64,000 nucleotides of DNA, taken from the NCBI RefSeq assembly GCF_000381065.1, contig NZ_KB905851.1, positions 40,759 to 104,758 on the forward strand. Reading direction: 5' to 3'. Below the pieces are notes generated by a model that was not told the DNA's origin, searched no databases, and saw only the letters and a program-made list of their open reading frames with translations. Shown here one piece after another: positions 53,687-62,738 of the stretch; position 1 is the first letter of the stretch; each line of letters opens with the position of its first letter. Source of the DNA: Propionispira raffinosivorans DSM 20765. Its GTDB lineage: Bacteria > Bacillota > Negativicutes > Selenomonadales > Selenomonadaceae. The position numbers were made by a program, and so were the translations under genes.

Positions 53687-53765
53687 AAAATGATATTTAA
53701 TCAGAACATTATAGGGGGAGCGGCGCTAGGCGGTTTCTATATTTTTTCAGGGAGTGGAGTTTATT

Positions 53766-54677
53766 TTGACCAAAAGAAGTGATTTATTTTATACCATGCT
53801 TTTGTTTTTGGCAGCAATAATTTGGGGCAGCACTTTTGTTATAACCAAAATAGCAGCCGGATCATTACCAACGGCAGTTATTTTAGCGATTCGATTTACG
53901 GTAGGAGCCATTTCAATTGCAGCTTTTTGTGGAAAAGATTTATCTAAAATTGATTCTGCTTATTTAAAATGGGGAATTCTCTTAGGTATTATCACTTTTT
54001 TTTCGTATGGTGTCCATATTTTTGGTTTAGAACTCGATACTACACCAGGGAAAAGTGCTTTTTTGACCGCGATTTATTGTGTCTTGGTACCTTTTGTCTA
54101 TTGGTTATTTCGGCAGGGCCGTCCCGATGGATATAATTTCGGTGCAACTTTTTTATGTTTAATCGGAATTGGTTTGGTATCGTTGACGGATGGTCTGACC
54201 ATTTTACGGGGTGATATTTATACGCTGCTAGGCGGGATCGCTGGAGCCGTAGAAATTGTCCTTGTCGCGATGGCTTGCAAAGGCCGGAATCCTTTGGTTA
54301 TGACGTGCTTGCAGCTTGTATTTGTAGCTGTTTTTTCGTGGATTTTAGTATTTTCGCAAGGGTTTCTGCCCGATAGTTATGTCATGAATGATATTTGGGG
54401 CATTGTTTATTTAGGGCTCTTTGCTACGGCGGGATGCTTAGCTTTGCAAAGTATTGGGCTTACATATACCAATCCATCCTCGGCAGCCATTATATTAAGT
54501 TTAGAGTCGGTGTTTGGGGTGCTCTTTTCGGTTTATTTTTATGATGAAGTTATTACCTTGAAAATGGTGCTAGGGTTTAGTTTGATTTTTGTGGCAGTTA
54601 TTATTTCTCAAACAAAATTGAAATTCTTAAAGCTCTTTAAAAAATCACAGCCTGTTGAAATTCATCGAATTGGCTAA
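53766..54677 (+). CDS. EamA/DMT-family transporter
   Basis: A 303-residue ten-helix EamA transporter with ILFLAAIIWGSTFVITKIAA-like first helix and GLTYTNPSSAAIILSLESVF before helix 9. TTG 53766 lies behind AGTGGAG; the frame upstream to GTG 53754 overlaps that site. The family moves small metabolites such as amino acids; the substrate is unknown. It is single, with a double hairpin downstream. Confidence 0.86.
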   Translation: MTKRSDLFYTMLLFLAAIIWGSTFVITKIAAGSLPTAVILAIRFTVGAISIAAFCGKDLSKIDSAYLKWGILLGIITFFSYGVHIFGLELDTTPGKSAFLTAIYCVLVPFVYWLFRQGRPDGYNFGATFLCLIGIGLVSLTDGLTILRGDIYTLLGGIAGAVEIVLVAMACKGRNPLVMTCLQLVFVAVFSWILVFSQGFLPDSYVMNDIWGIVYLGLFATAGCLALQSIGLTYTNPSSAAIILSLESVFGVLFSVYFYDEVITLKMVLGFSLIFVAVIISQTKLKFLKLFKKSQPVEIHRIG

Positions 54678-54755
54678 AGCTTTTATTTTAAATAAAAGCT
54701 TTAGAAGAGACATAATATTCCTTTTTATTTTCAGGAATATTATGTCTCTTTTTTT
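54674..54755 (+). terminator. Tandem hairpins after the EamA gene
   Basis: A 15-base-arm palindrome (54674-54704, one central base) overlaps the stop codon. It is followed at once by a second hairpin with perfect 17-base arms (54705-54721 and 54734-54750) and a T-run. Confidence 0.93.
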
Positions 54756-54874
54756 ATCGTAGGTATTTATTTATATGATATACTATATGTATAATCTCTT
54801 TTGGGTAAAAATAAGTAGATTTTAAAAATTATTTCGTGGTCAGAATTAGATGGAAAATGAAGAAGGTGACTTAG

Positions 54875-56485
54875 ATTAAAAATAACAGAAAATTTTTTAA
54901 TTTAAAAAATAATTTTTTATTACTTACATTTGTTGTTATTTCAGTATCGTTGCTCGTAACGGATTTTTTGATCAGCGATAAAATATCCACGATTACATAT
55001 GAGAATTTACAGACAGAAGCTATCGAAATAGCGACAATTACAGCCAGTACTCCAGCTGTAATTGATAATTTGGCAGGACAGGGCGATCCACAAGATTTGC
55101 AGCGGTTTGCAAATCGAATTTCTGCAATCAGTGGCGTCCGGTTTGTTGTAGTTATGGATATGAATAGGAAGCGAATGTCTCATCCCGATGCGAGCAAAAT
55201 TGGGACGTATTATGAAAATAATGATGCCAATGAGGCTTTTTTAGGAAATCCGCAAACATCCATTGACTCAGGTTCATTAGGGGAATCTCTGCGCGCCTTT
55301 GCACCGGTTTACACAGCACAAGGGAAACAGGTTGGAGTCGTCTTAGTTGGTATCATGCTTGATGAAGTAACTTCAGCGGTAACTCAAAGTCGCGGCAGTG
55401 TTGTTTTTGGCAGTATTTGCGGGCTGGTAATAGGAATTCTTGGTGCCGTATTTTTAGCACGGCAGATCAAAAAGTATACCTTTGGTATGGAACCATTTGC
55501 CATTGCAAAAATGTTAGAAGAACGCAATGCTATTTTGGAATCAATTCGCGAAGGGGCCTTTGCGATTGATCAGGAAGAAAAGATTACGATGATTAATAAG
55601 GCAGCGATGCGAGTACTCAATAATGCAGAACTAAAGGGCGATCTAATTGGAAAAAATGTTGAAGATTTCATTCCCAATACAAGAATGCAAAATGTTTTAA
55701 AAACCGGCAAAGCTGAACTCGACCAGGAACAAAATTTAAATGGATTAACTATTTTGACAAGCCGTATCCCCGTTTATGTAAATAATGAGATTGTAGGTGT
55801 CGTGGCTACCTTTCGTGATAAAAGTGAAATGCAGAAATTGGCTGAGAAATTAATGGATGTTAAAATTTATGCAGAAGAATTACGTTCACAGACTCATGAA
55901 TTTATGAATAAACTTCATGTAGTTGTTGGAATGATTCATCTGGGAAATTATGATCAAGTTAAAGATTATGTGGCGCAAATAGCCCATACATATCAAGTTG
56001 AAGTGGGGGCAGTTGTGAGAGCGATCAAGGATCCTGTATTGGCTGGTTTTTTATTGGGAAAGTTGAGCTTGGCACGTGAGGCTGGTGTCAAAATGAAGCT
56101 GACGGAAGATTCATTTGTACCAGATTTATTTGAGGCAGATATTGTTCATGACCTTATTACAATTATCGGAAATTTAGTGACAAATGCGTTGGAGTCATTA
56201 GAAAAAACAGCTGTCAAGGAACTTTTTGTGAAGATTTTGCATGAAGATGATCGCTTATTTATCGAAGTAAGGGATACCGGACGAGGTATGGATCAAAAGC
56301 AAATCAAGTTTATCTATGAAAATGGATATTCAACGAAAGGCGAAAATCGAGGGATTGGTTTATACATAACAAAACGCAGTTTAGCTCATTTGCAGGGAAC
56401 GATCTATGTTCTTTCAGAACTGGGTCAGGGAACTACTTTTTATGTAAGTTTGCCATATAGGAGTAAGGAGCGATTTTTTGATTAA
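54875..56485 (+). CDS. DcuS/CitA-type sensor histidine kinase with apparent ATT start
   Basis: A 536-residue kinase for carboxylates. From ATT 54875 the N-terminus is a short basic stretch and TM1 (NNFLLLTFVVISVSLLVTDF). An extracytoplasmic PDC/Cache sensor follows (DMNRKRMSHPDASKIG, LGESLRAFAPVY), then TM2 (about residues 163-185), a PAS domain (about 225-320), the SpoOB-type DHp with SQTHEFMNKLHVV (phospho-His), and HATPase (DTGRGMDQ, GENRGIGLYI). The ATT lies right after an in-frame TAG (54872), six bases after AAGGTG. The alternative TTG 54950 would delete most of TM1. It overlaps the regulator gene. Confidence 0.88.
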   Translation: MKNNRKFFNLKNNFLLLTFVVISVSLLVTDFLISDKISTITYENLQTEAIEIATITASTPAVIDNLAGQGDPQDLQRFANRISAISGVRFVVVMDMNRKRMSHPDASKIGTYYENNDANEAFLGNPQTSIDSGSLGESLRAFAPVYTAQGKQVGVVLVGIMLDEVTSAVTQSRGSVVFGSICGLVIGILGAVFLARQIKKYTFGMEPFAIAKMLEERNAILESIREGAFAIDQEEKITMINKAAMRVLNNAELKGDLIGKNVEDFIPNTRMQNVLKTGKAELDQEQNLNGLTILTSRIPVYVNNEIVGVVATFRDKSEMQKLAEKLMDVKIYAEELRSQTHEFMNKLHVVVGMIHLGNYDQVKDYVAQIAHTYQVEVGAVVRAIKDPVLAGFLLGKLSLAREAGVKMKLTEDSFVPDLFEADIVHDLITIIGNLVTNALESLEKTAVKELFVKILHEDDRLFIEVRDTGRGMDQKQIKFIYENGYSTKGENRGIGLYITKRSLAHLQGTIYVLSELGQGTTFYVSLPYRSKERFFD

Positions 56486-57182
56486 GGTAATAATAGTTGA
56501 AGATGATCCTATGGTTGCAGAGCTTAATAAACGATATATTGAATTAGTCGAGGGCTTTGAAGTGCAAGCCGTGCTTCATTCAGCTGATGCAGCTTTGCAA
56601 ATGTTAGATACGTGTGCAGTAGATCTTGTTTTACTCGATATATTTATGCCGGGGATGAATGGCATTGACTTGTTGATGAAAATAAGAGAAAAAGGAAAAA
56701 GTATTGATGTGATCGTAGTAACTGCAGCTTGTGATAATGCGACGATTATGCGGGCCTTACGTTTTGGCGCGATTGATTATATTATCAAACCTTTTGAATT
56801 CGACCGCTTAAAAGATGCTTTGGCCAATTATAAAGAATTAATTCAGGTGATGCGTGAGGATGCTGTGATTCAACAGAAAGATTTAGACCATTATATTTTG
56901 TATAAAGATCATGCGGTCAATGTGCAATTGCCAAAAGGGATTGATCGCAATACGCTGAAACGGGTTTGGGATAAGATACAAAGCAGCCAGCAAAAAATAT
57001 TTTCAACAGAGGAAATTGCTGTACAAGTTGGGATATCACGTGTTTCAATGCGCAAATATTTGGAGTTTATGAAAGAAATCGATGTTTTAAAACTTGAACT
57101 TATTTATGGAACGATTGGCAGACCAGTTTATAAATACCGTTGTGCCAGTATGGGAACACAACTTATTACGCGTTACTTTTAG
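56478..57182 (+). CDS. DcuR/CitB-type response regulator
   Basis: A 234-residue regulator: receiver domain (phospho-acceptor Asp 54 in VLLDIFMPGMNG; Lys in IIKPFEF) and a C-terminal CitB-type winged-helix region (AVQVGISRVSMRKYLEFM). It starts at TTG, eight bases after AAGGAG, and overlaps the kinase gene. Such pairs switch on carboxylate transporters and fermentation genes; the mmd operon and MatC-like permease just downstream are likely targets (inference). Confidence 0.92.
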   Translation: MIKVIIVEDDPMVAELNKRYIELVEGFEVQAVLHSADAALQMLDTCAVDLVLLDIFMPGMNGIDLLMKIREKGKSIDVIVVTAACDNATIMRALRFGAIDYIIKPFEFDRLKDALANYKELIQVMREDAVIQQKDLDHYILYKDHAVNVQLPKGIDRNTLKRVWDKIQSSQQKIFSTEEIAVQVGISRVSMRKYLEFMKEIDVLKLELIYGTIGRPVYKYRCASMGTQLITRYF

Positions 57183-57210
57183 TCGCTATACAAATTGTAT
57201 TGTAATTAAT

Positions 57211-57270
57211 AAAACAGCAGGACCACAGGAAACCTTACTGAAAAGGGCTCCTTTGGTCCTGCTGTTTTGT
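57211..57270 (+). terminator. Terminator after the two-component genes
   Basis: Perfect 15-base arms AAAACAGCAGGACCA / TGGTCCTGCTGTTTT with a long loop. The following stretch to 57442 holds the mmd leader; no clear sigma-A promoter or riboswitch was found in it. Confidence 0.88.
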
Positions 57271-57442
57271 TTCACTGACTTTAATTACAAAATAGTTTGA
57301 AAATTTACATAATGTATACAGGGTATCAATAATAAGGTATTTTTAACTTAGATAAAGAACGCTTCGAGGATACATCCTTCAACAGGTACATATAATATGC
57401 TCGATCCCCGATGCGGATTCTAAATTATTGGAGGTGCAGCCC

Positions 57443-58972
57443 TTGGGTAAAACGCTGGATAAAATCATAGATATGCAAAAAAAATCGGAGAAAATAATGC
57501 AAGGCGGTGGTGCTTCGCGTATTGCCAAGCAACATGAAAAAGGAAAAATGACAGCTCGTGAACGCATTGCTATGTTTTTTGATGAAGGAACTTTTATTGA
57601 GTTAGATCAGTTTATGAAACATCGCTGTACAAATTTCGGTCAGGAAAAGAAGGATCTGCCGGGTGAGGGCGTAGTATCAGGCTATGGAACAGTTGATGGA
57701 CGCCTTGTTTATGCCTATGCACAAGATTTTACCGTAGAAGGTGGTTCACTGGGTGAAATGCATGCGGCTAAGATTTGTAAAGTCATGGATCTGGCTATGA
57801 AGATGGGCGCACCGGTTATAGGAATTAATGATTCTGGCGGAGCTCGTATTCAGGAAGCCGTTGATGCACTATGTGGTTATGGAAATATTTTCTTGAGAAA
57901 TACCCATGCATCAGGTGTCATACCGCAGATTTCTGTAATCATGGGACCATGCGCTGGTGGTGCAGTATATTCACCAGCTCTCACTGATTTTATTTATATG
58001 GTTAAAAATACCAGCCAAATGTTTATTACAGGTCCAGCTGTTATTAAATCGGTTACAGCAGAAGAGGTTACAGCTGAGCAGCTTGGCGGAGCAATGACAC
58101 ATAATACAACTTCAGGGGTTGCGCATTTTGCCGCAGAGAATGAGACAGACTGCATTAATCAAATTCGCTATCTGCTCAGTTTTCTGCCAAGCAATAATAT
58201 GGAAGATGCTCCAATTATTGAAACGGATGATGATGCTGGACGACTTGATGAAGAATTAAATACGTTGCTGCCGGATAATCCGAATCAGCCCTATGACATG
58301 AAAGATATCATTGCGACGATTGTCGATAATGGAGAATTCTATGAAACTCATGAACATTATGCCCGTAACATCATTACCTGCTTTGCTCGTTTTGATGGCA
58401 GATCCGTGGGGATTATTGCCAATCAACCGGCTGTAATGGCTGGTTGCCTTGATGTAAATGCCTCCGATAAATCAGCTCGCTTTATTCGTTTTTGTGATGC
58501 TTTTAATATTCCAGTTGTCAATCTTGTTGATGTACCAGGATTTTTACCGGGTACAGATCAGGAATATGGTGGTATCATTCGCCATGGCGCAAAAATGCTT
58601 TATGCTTATTGTGAGGCTACCGTACCTAAAATTACGGTTATTACTCGCAAAGCATATGGCGGATCTTATCTTGCCATGTGTTCACGCGATTTAGGTGCAG
58701 ACCAAGTCATGGCCTGGCCAACTGCTGAAATTGCAGTTATGGGACCAGCAGGAGCAGCTAATATTATTTTCCGTAAAGATCCGGATGTGGCAGCAAAAAC
58801 AGCTGAATATATTGAGGAATTTGCTACACCTTATAAAGCAGCAGAACGTGGCTATGTTGATATGGTTATTGAACCAAGTGAAACGCGATCGAGGATTATT
58901 ACAGCACTGCATATGCTTGCCAGCAAACGCGAAAGTCGACCAGCTAAAAAACATGGGAATATACCATTATAA
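57443..58972 (+). CDS. mmdA: Methylmalonyl-CoA decarboxylase alpha subunit (carboxyltransferase)
   Basis: A 509-residue acyl-CoA carboxyltransferase that moves CO2 from (S)-methylmalonyl-CoA to biotin on MmdC. TTG 57443 lies six bases after TTGGAGGTG; the upstream TTG 57428 overlaps that site. It has [20 protein letters not shown], an oxyanion-hole stretch [34 protein letters not shown], and GYFLPGT-like [14 protein letters not shown] with AYGGSYLAM. Length and neighbours fit MmdA rather than glutaconyl-CoA decarboxylase or PccB. Confidence 0.93.
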   Translation: MGKTLDKIIDMQKKSEKIMQGGGASRIAKQHEKGKMTARERIAMFFDEGTFIELDQFMKHRCTNFGQEKKDLPGEGVVSGYGTVDGRLVYAYAQDFTVEGGSLGEMHAAKICKVMDLAMKMGAPVIGINDSGGARIQEAVDALCGYGNIFLRNTHASGVIPQISVIMGPCAGGAVYSPALTDFIYMVKNTSQMFITGPAVIKSVTAEEVTAEQLGGAMTHNTTSGVAHFAAENETDCINQIRYLLSFLPSNNMEDAPIIETDDDAGRLDEELNTLLPDNPNQPYDMKDIIATIVDNGEFYETHEHYARNIITCFARFDGRSVGIIANQPAVMAGCLDVNASDKSARFIRFCDAFNIPVVNLVDVPGFLPGTDQEYGGIIRHGAKMLYAYCEATVPKITVITRKAYGGSYLAMCSRDLGADQVMAWPTAEIAVMGPAGAANIIFRKDPDVAAKTAEYIEEFATPYKAAERGYVDMVIEPSETRSRIITALHMLASKRESRPAKKHGNIPL

Positions 58973-59077
58973 TTTATCGGGTTTGAAAAATTTTACAGGC
59001 GGGTCGGGCTGGATACATTTACTGCGAACAACGAAATAGTAAAGGTCGGACCTGCATAATGAACAGGGGGTGCCAAT

Positions 59078-59344
59078 ATGGGGATATTTTCATTCTTATT
59101 TGGTGAGGATAAAGCAAAACTAAATAAGAAAAAAGTACAGACTGCCGCAAACACGGATCTGCCCGTTGTGAAGCCCGCGGTGGGGCTGTCGAATGAGCTT
59201 GTCGCTGTGATTTCTGCTGCAGCATATGCTATGCTGACAGCAGAACACGGTCAAACAGCGTTTAAAATTACTCGTATCAGCAATGCTTGGGTAACGGCAG
59301 GGCGACAGCAAGTAATGGATTCTCATAGAGTTTGTAAATCTTAA
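59078..59344 (+). CDS. Methylmalonyl-CoA decarboxylase epsilon/delta-type small subunit
   Basis: An 88-residue soluble protein. Residues about 38-85 (ELVAVISAAAYAML, FKITRISNAWVTAGRQQVMD) match the C-terminal domain of OadG/MmdD and the Veillonella MmdE. It lacks the N-terminal membrane helix that MmdD has; its first 12 residues (MGIFSFLFGEDK) are only weakly hydrophobic. It probably holds the alpha and biotin subunits together on the membrane complex. A GGGGGTG site lies before the ATG. Confidence 0.8.
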   Translation: MGIFSFLFGEDKAKLNKKKVQTAANTDLPVVKPAVGLSNELVAVISAAAYAMLTAEHGQTAFKITRISNAWVTAGRQQVMDSHRVCKS

Positions 59345-59360
59345 ATAGGAGGTTTTTTAT

Positions 59361-59759
59361 ATGAATAAAATGGATCTTAACATCACAATTAACGGTGTCT
59401 CTTATGCGGTGGAAGTTGAAAAAACGGGAGGCAGTTCTACGGTACCGTTAGCGCCAGTAACTCCGAGTATCGTGGCTGTACCTGCTGCTCCAGTCGCTGC
59501 GAAAGCCCTTGCACCAGCATCAGAAGTAGCTGTTTTGGCCGGCGATACTGCAATTCCAGCACCAATGCCTGGTAAAGTTAGTAAAGTAAATGTTAAAGCA
59601 GGGGATCAAGCTAAAAAAGGAGATGTCCTTTTGATTTTAGAAGCGATGAAGATGCAAAATGAAATTTCCGCTCCGGTAGATGGCACGGTCAAGGCAGTGA
59701 ATATAAGTGGCGGCGATAATGTAAAACCGGGACAGGTTCTAGTAATTTTAAGTAACTAA
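59361..59759 (+). CDS. mmdC: Biotin carrier (gamma) subunit of methylmalonyl-CoA decarboxylase
   Basis: A 132-residue biotinyl carrier. The biotin lysine is Lys 97 in EAMKMQNEI. An Ala/Pro/Val-rich flexible linker (about residues 28-62) separates the N-terminal segment from the lipoyl-type domain (PAPMPGKVSKVNVKAGD). It shuttles CO2 from MmdA to MmdB. AGGAGG lies upstream. Confidence 0.95.
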   Translation: MNKMDLNITINGVSYAVEVEKTGGSSTVPLAPVTPSIVAVPAAPVAAKALAPASEVAVLAGDTAIPAPMPGKVSKVNVKAGDQAKKGDVLLILEAMKMQNEISAPVDGTVKAVNISGGDNVKPGQVLVILSN

Positions 59760-59831
59760 AATATGAGATTTAGTAAAGTGCTGCAAGATATACTGAATTT
59801 TGCATTTTACACGATATAAGGAGGAAGAACA

Positions 59832-60989
59832 ATGGAGTCTTTACTATTACAATACCCTTGGTTAGATGAATTATTGATGGGGTTTATAGGTCTTACGTGG
59901 AAACATGTAGTCATGTGGGCGATCAGTGCCTTACTTATTTATTTGGCAGTAAAACGCGATTATGAGCCGAATTTGCTTTTACCAATTGGTTTTGGTGCTT
60001 TGTTGGCAAACATACCAAGCTCATCCGCTATTTCTCAGGTAGTCGGCGAAGAAGGCTTTTTGTGGGTCTTATATAAAGGTGGAATTGCCAATGAACTATT
60101 TCCTATTTTAATCTTTATTGCTATTGGTGCCATGTGTGATTTTACACCATTGATTCGGCGCCCTATCGTAATGCTGTTTGCCGCAGCCGCTCAAGTAGGT
60201 ATCTTTGGAACCGCAATTTTGGCAACGTTGATGGGATTCTCATTTGAACATGCCGCTTCCATTGGTATTATTGGTGCTGCGGATGGTCCGACAACAATTT
60301 ATGTTGCCAGCCGTTTTGCCCAAGAACTCCTCGGACCATTATCCGTGGCAGCGTATTCTTATATGTCATTAGTACCAATTATTCAGCCACCGGTTATTAA
60401 GGCTTTGACAACAGAATCGGAACGTAAAATAAAAATGGGTTATTCGGAGGAAGATGCTGTTTCGAAAACCACGCAATTTTTGTTCCCGCTCATGATTGTA
60501 CTTATTGCGGGGATTGTAGCTCCTATTTCGGTTGCACTGATTGGCAGCTTGATGTTTGGGAATATTCTAAAAGTTTCCGGCGTTGTTGAAAATCTTTCCA
60601 ATGCAGCACAAAATGAACTTTCGAATCTCGTAACCTTGCTTTTAGGTATCACAATCGGTGGTACGATGTCAGGTGAAAACTTTTTAACGGTTCAGGTAGC
60701 TATGATTATGGGACTTGGCGCGGTTGCCTTTGTATTTGATACTGCTGGCGGCGTATTATTTGCTAAGTTATTAAATTTATGCAGAACGGAAAAAATAAAT
60801 CCAATGATCGGTGCCTGCGGAATATCGGCTTTTCCAATGTCTGGCCGTGTTATTGCCAAAATGGCTTTGAAAGAAGATCCAAGTAATTTTATCATCCAGC
60901 ATGCAATCGGTGTTAACGTAGCTGGACAGGTGGCTTCGGTTGTTGCTGGTGGCTTAGTGCTGGCACTTATACCGGCGCTTGCAAAATAA
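59832..60989 (+). CDS. mmdB: Sodium-pumping beta subunit of the decarboxylase
   Basis: A 385-residue membrane protein of the OadB/MmdB/GcdB family that decarboxylates carboxybiotin and exports Na+. It has about nine TM helices and the Na+-site signature IGIIGAADGPTTIYVASRFA (Asp essential in the family). It shows ITIGGTMSGENFL and AFPMSGRVIAKMA. AAGGAGG precedes the ATG. Confidence 0.96.
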   Translation: MESLLLQYPWLDELLMGFIGLTWKHVVMWAISALLIYLAVKRDYEPNLLLPIGFGALLANIPSSSAISQVVGEEGFLWVLYKGGIANELFPILIFIAIGAMCDFTPLIRRPIVMLFAAAAQVGIFGTAILATLMGFSFEHAASIGIIGAADGPTTIYVASRFAQELLGPLSVAAYSYMSLVPIIQPPVIKALTTESERKIKMGYSEEDAVSKTTQFLFPLMIVLIAGIVAPISVALIGSLMFGNILKVSGVVENLSNAAQNELSNLVTLLLGITIGGTMSGENFLTVQVAMIMGLGAVAFVFDTAGGVLFAKLLNLCRTEKINPMIGACGISAFPMSGRVIAKMALKEDPSNFIIQHAIGVNVAGQVASVVAGGLVLALIPALAK

Positions 60990-61006
60990 AAAGTGAGGTG
61001 TTACAA

Positions 61007-61147
61007 ATGGATGGAGCAGTTTTGAAATCGGTTACTATGATGGCTATTGCCTTACCAACCATGTTTATTGTTATCGGTGTTTTTATGTTAGCCACTACAT
61101 TGCTGCATAAAGCTTTTCCGGCTTCGGATGACGAAAAAGACGATTAA
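61007..61147 (+). CDS. 46-residue one-helix membrane protein, candidate MmdD/OadG membrane part
   Basis: One hydrophobic helix (MMAIALPTMFIVIGVFMLAT) followed by LLHKAFPASDDEKDD, an acidic tail. This is the layout of the N-terminal half of OadG/MmdD. It lies 17 bases after mmdB, with GTGAGGTG before the ATG. It could complete the decarboxylase with the soluble 88-residue protein, or serve the next transporter. Too short for confident family assignment. Confidence 0.6.
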   Translation: MDGAVLKSVTMMAIALPTMFIVIGVFMLATTLLHKAFPASDDEKDD

Positions 61148-61275
61148 TCGTGCAGTAACGTTAAATACTAAAATGTAAATTTATGAAAAATGATGGTAGT
61201 CGAGTTTTCTATAAAAGGGAGAATTCTAAGATGTAATAGATACTAGGTAATTGTAATATAAGGAGGCATACTTCT

Positions 61276-62652
61276 ATGGAAGCACTCTCTAGCGCAGCTA
61301 TAGCTTCATTAGTTGGTATTGTAATTGTAGTTGGTATATCTATGTATAATGAAGATCTGAATGTTGGTATTATTGCCATAGCTTTTGCTATCGGTATTGG
61401 TTCTCTTTTTGCAAATCTTTCAGCAGTTAAAATCATGCAGGCTTGGCCAGTTGATTTGTTTATGGTATTAACAGGTGTAACATTTTTATTTGGTATTGCC
61501 ACAACAAATGGAACAATGGAAAAACTGACGGCTAAGGCCATACGTTTGGCTAAAGGCAATACAGCTTTAATTCCCTTAATAATTTTTATCTTAATTACGA
61601 TTATTACGACGATTGGCCCTGGGAATATTGCTACGGTAACGCTTATGGCACCTGTAGTTATGGCTATAGCGAATCGCATTGGCATGAAAGCATTCTTAAT
61701 GACGCTGCTTGTCGTTGGAGCTGCGAATGGTGCAGCTTTTTCACCAATTGCACCAAGTGGAATTATTTCTAACTCCTTTATTGCCAAAATGGCGCCACAG
61801 CTTGAAGCTATGGGACAGCATATGGGCGATTTGAATATGTTAGCTTGGAAGATTCATTTAAACTCTGAAATTGCTCAGCTAGCTGCCAATATCGGTGGGT
61901 TTTTAGTACTTGGCGGGTGGACTTGGATCAGAAATCAACGTACTTCGAGTTTGAGCATTGATGATATTGCTCCAAAACCAGAACCTTTTGATAAAAAACA
62001 ATGGATGACTTTGGGCTCTATTGCGATACTGGTACTTTTAGTTATTCTGCCAAGTTTATCGTTGACGAAACCATTTTTCACACCAATGATCATGAATCTT
62101 ATTGGTAATGGTAAGGTGACAAATGTAGGTGCTATCGCCTTTTTACTTTCATCGATTCTCTTAGTTTTAAATGCTGGTGACAGCAAAGCGGCTGTTAAGG
62201 CTGTTCCTTGGTCGGTTATTATTATGGTAGGCGGCATGGGGATCTTGATCGATGTTATGGATAAAGCCGGCGGATTAAATGCGATGGTAGGTCTCATTGC
62301 AAATGTATCTAATACAACCAGCATAAACGGTGTATTGGCTGTTGCGACAGGATTTATTTCTTCCTTTTCCAGTTCTTCCGGTGTAGTAATGCCAATGTTT
62401 TTACCGCTGGTTCCAGGACTGGTTGATCAACTTGGTGGTGGAAATGCCATTGCCATGATTTCCTCAATTGATGTTGGTTCCCACTTAGTAGATACATCAC
62501 CATTATCACTTTTTGGTGCAATGTGTATTGCCTGTGCAGATGATAAAGAAGATAAGGGGAAGTTATTTCGTCAATTGTTGATTTGGGGTTTCTCCATGTG
62601 CATTGTTGGCGGTATTCTTTGTTATGTATTCTTCGGGTTACTTGAACTTTAA
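61276..62652 (+). CDS. MatC/SLC13-type carboxylate transporter
   Basis: A 458-residue ion-coupled permease with about 12 helices. The N-terminal ~150 residues fit the dicarboxylate carrier MatC family (GIGSLFANLSAVKIMQAWPV, TTIGPGNIATVTLMAPVV), and the later GFISSFSSSSGVVMPMFLPL is an SLC13/ArsB-like hairpin. AAGGAGG lies upstream. Likely substrates are C3-C4 carboxylates such as malonate, methylmalonate or succinate; placement after the sodium pump suggests Na+ coupling (inference). Confidence 0.82.
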   Translation: MEALSSAAIASLVGIVIVVGISMYNEDLNVGIIAIAFAIGIGSLFANLSAVKIMQAWPVDLFMVLTGVTFLFGIATTNGTMEKLTAKAIRLAKGNTALIPLIIFILITIITTIGPGNIATVTLMAPVVMAIANRIGMKAFLMTLLVVGAANGAAFSPIAPSGIISNSFIAKMAPQLEAMGQHMGDLNMLAWKIHLNSEIAQLAANIGGFLVLGGWTWIRNQRTSSLSIDDIAPKPEPFDKKQWMTLGSIAILVLLVILPSLSLTKPFFTPMIMNLIGNGKVTNVGAIAFLLSSILLVLNAGDSKAAVKAVPWSVIIMVGGMGILIDVMDKAGGLNAMVGLIANVSNTTSINGVLAVATGFISSFSSSSGVVMPMFLPLVPGLVDQLGGGNAIAMISSIDVGSHLVDTSPLSLFGAMCIACADDKEDKGKLFRQLLIWGFSMCIVGGILCYVFFGLLEL

Positions 62653-62666
62653 TAAAATCTATACAT

Positions 62667-62705
62667 GAGGGAGTGCTGAAATGAATATTTCGCACTCTCC
62701 TTTTA
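62667..62705 (+). terminator. Terminator after the carboxylate transporter
   Basis: GAGTGC / GCACTC core with AT-rich inner pairs and TTTTAT following. Confidence 0.75.
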
Positions 62706-62738
62706 TCAAAAAAAGCTTAAATGAAAGTGGTGGACTAT

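Noticed and set aside
57271..57442. Cobalamin riboswitch before the mmd operon
   Set aside because: No B12-box or conserved fold was recognised in this AT-rich leader.
59078..59344. Minus-strand frames opposite the mmd small subunit
   Set aside because: The plus-strand frame has a ribosome site, operon context and an MmdD/E-like motif; the opposite frames have none.
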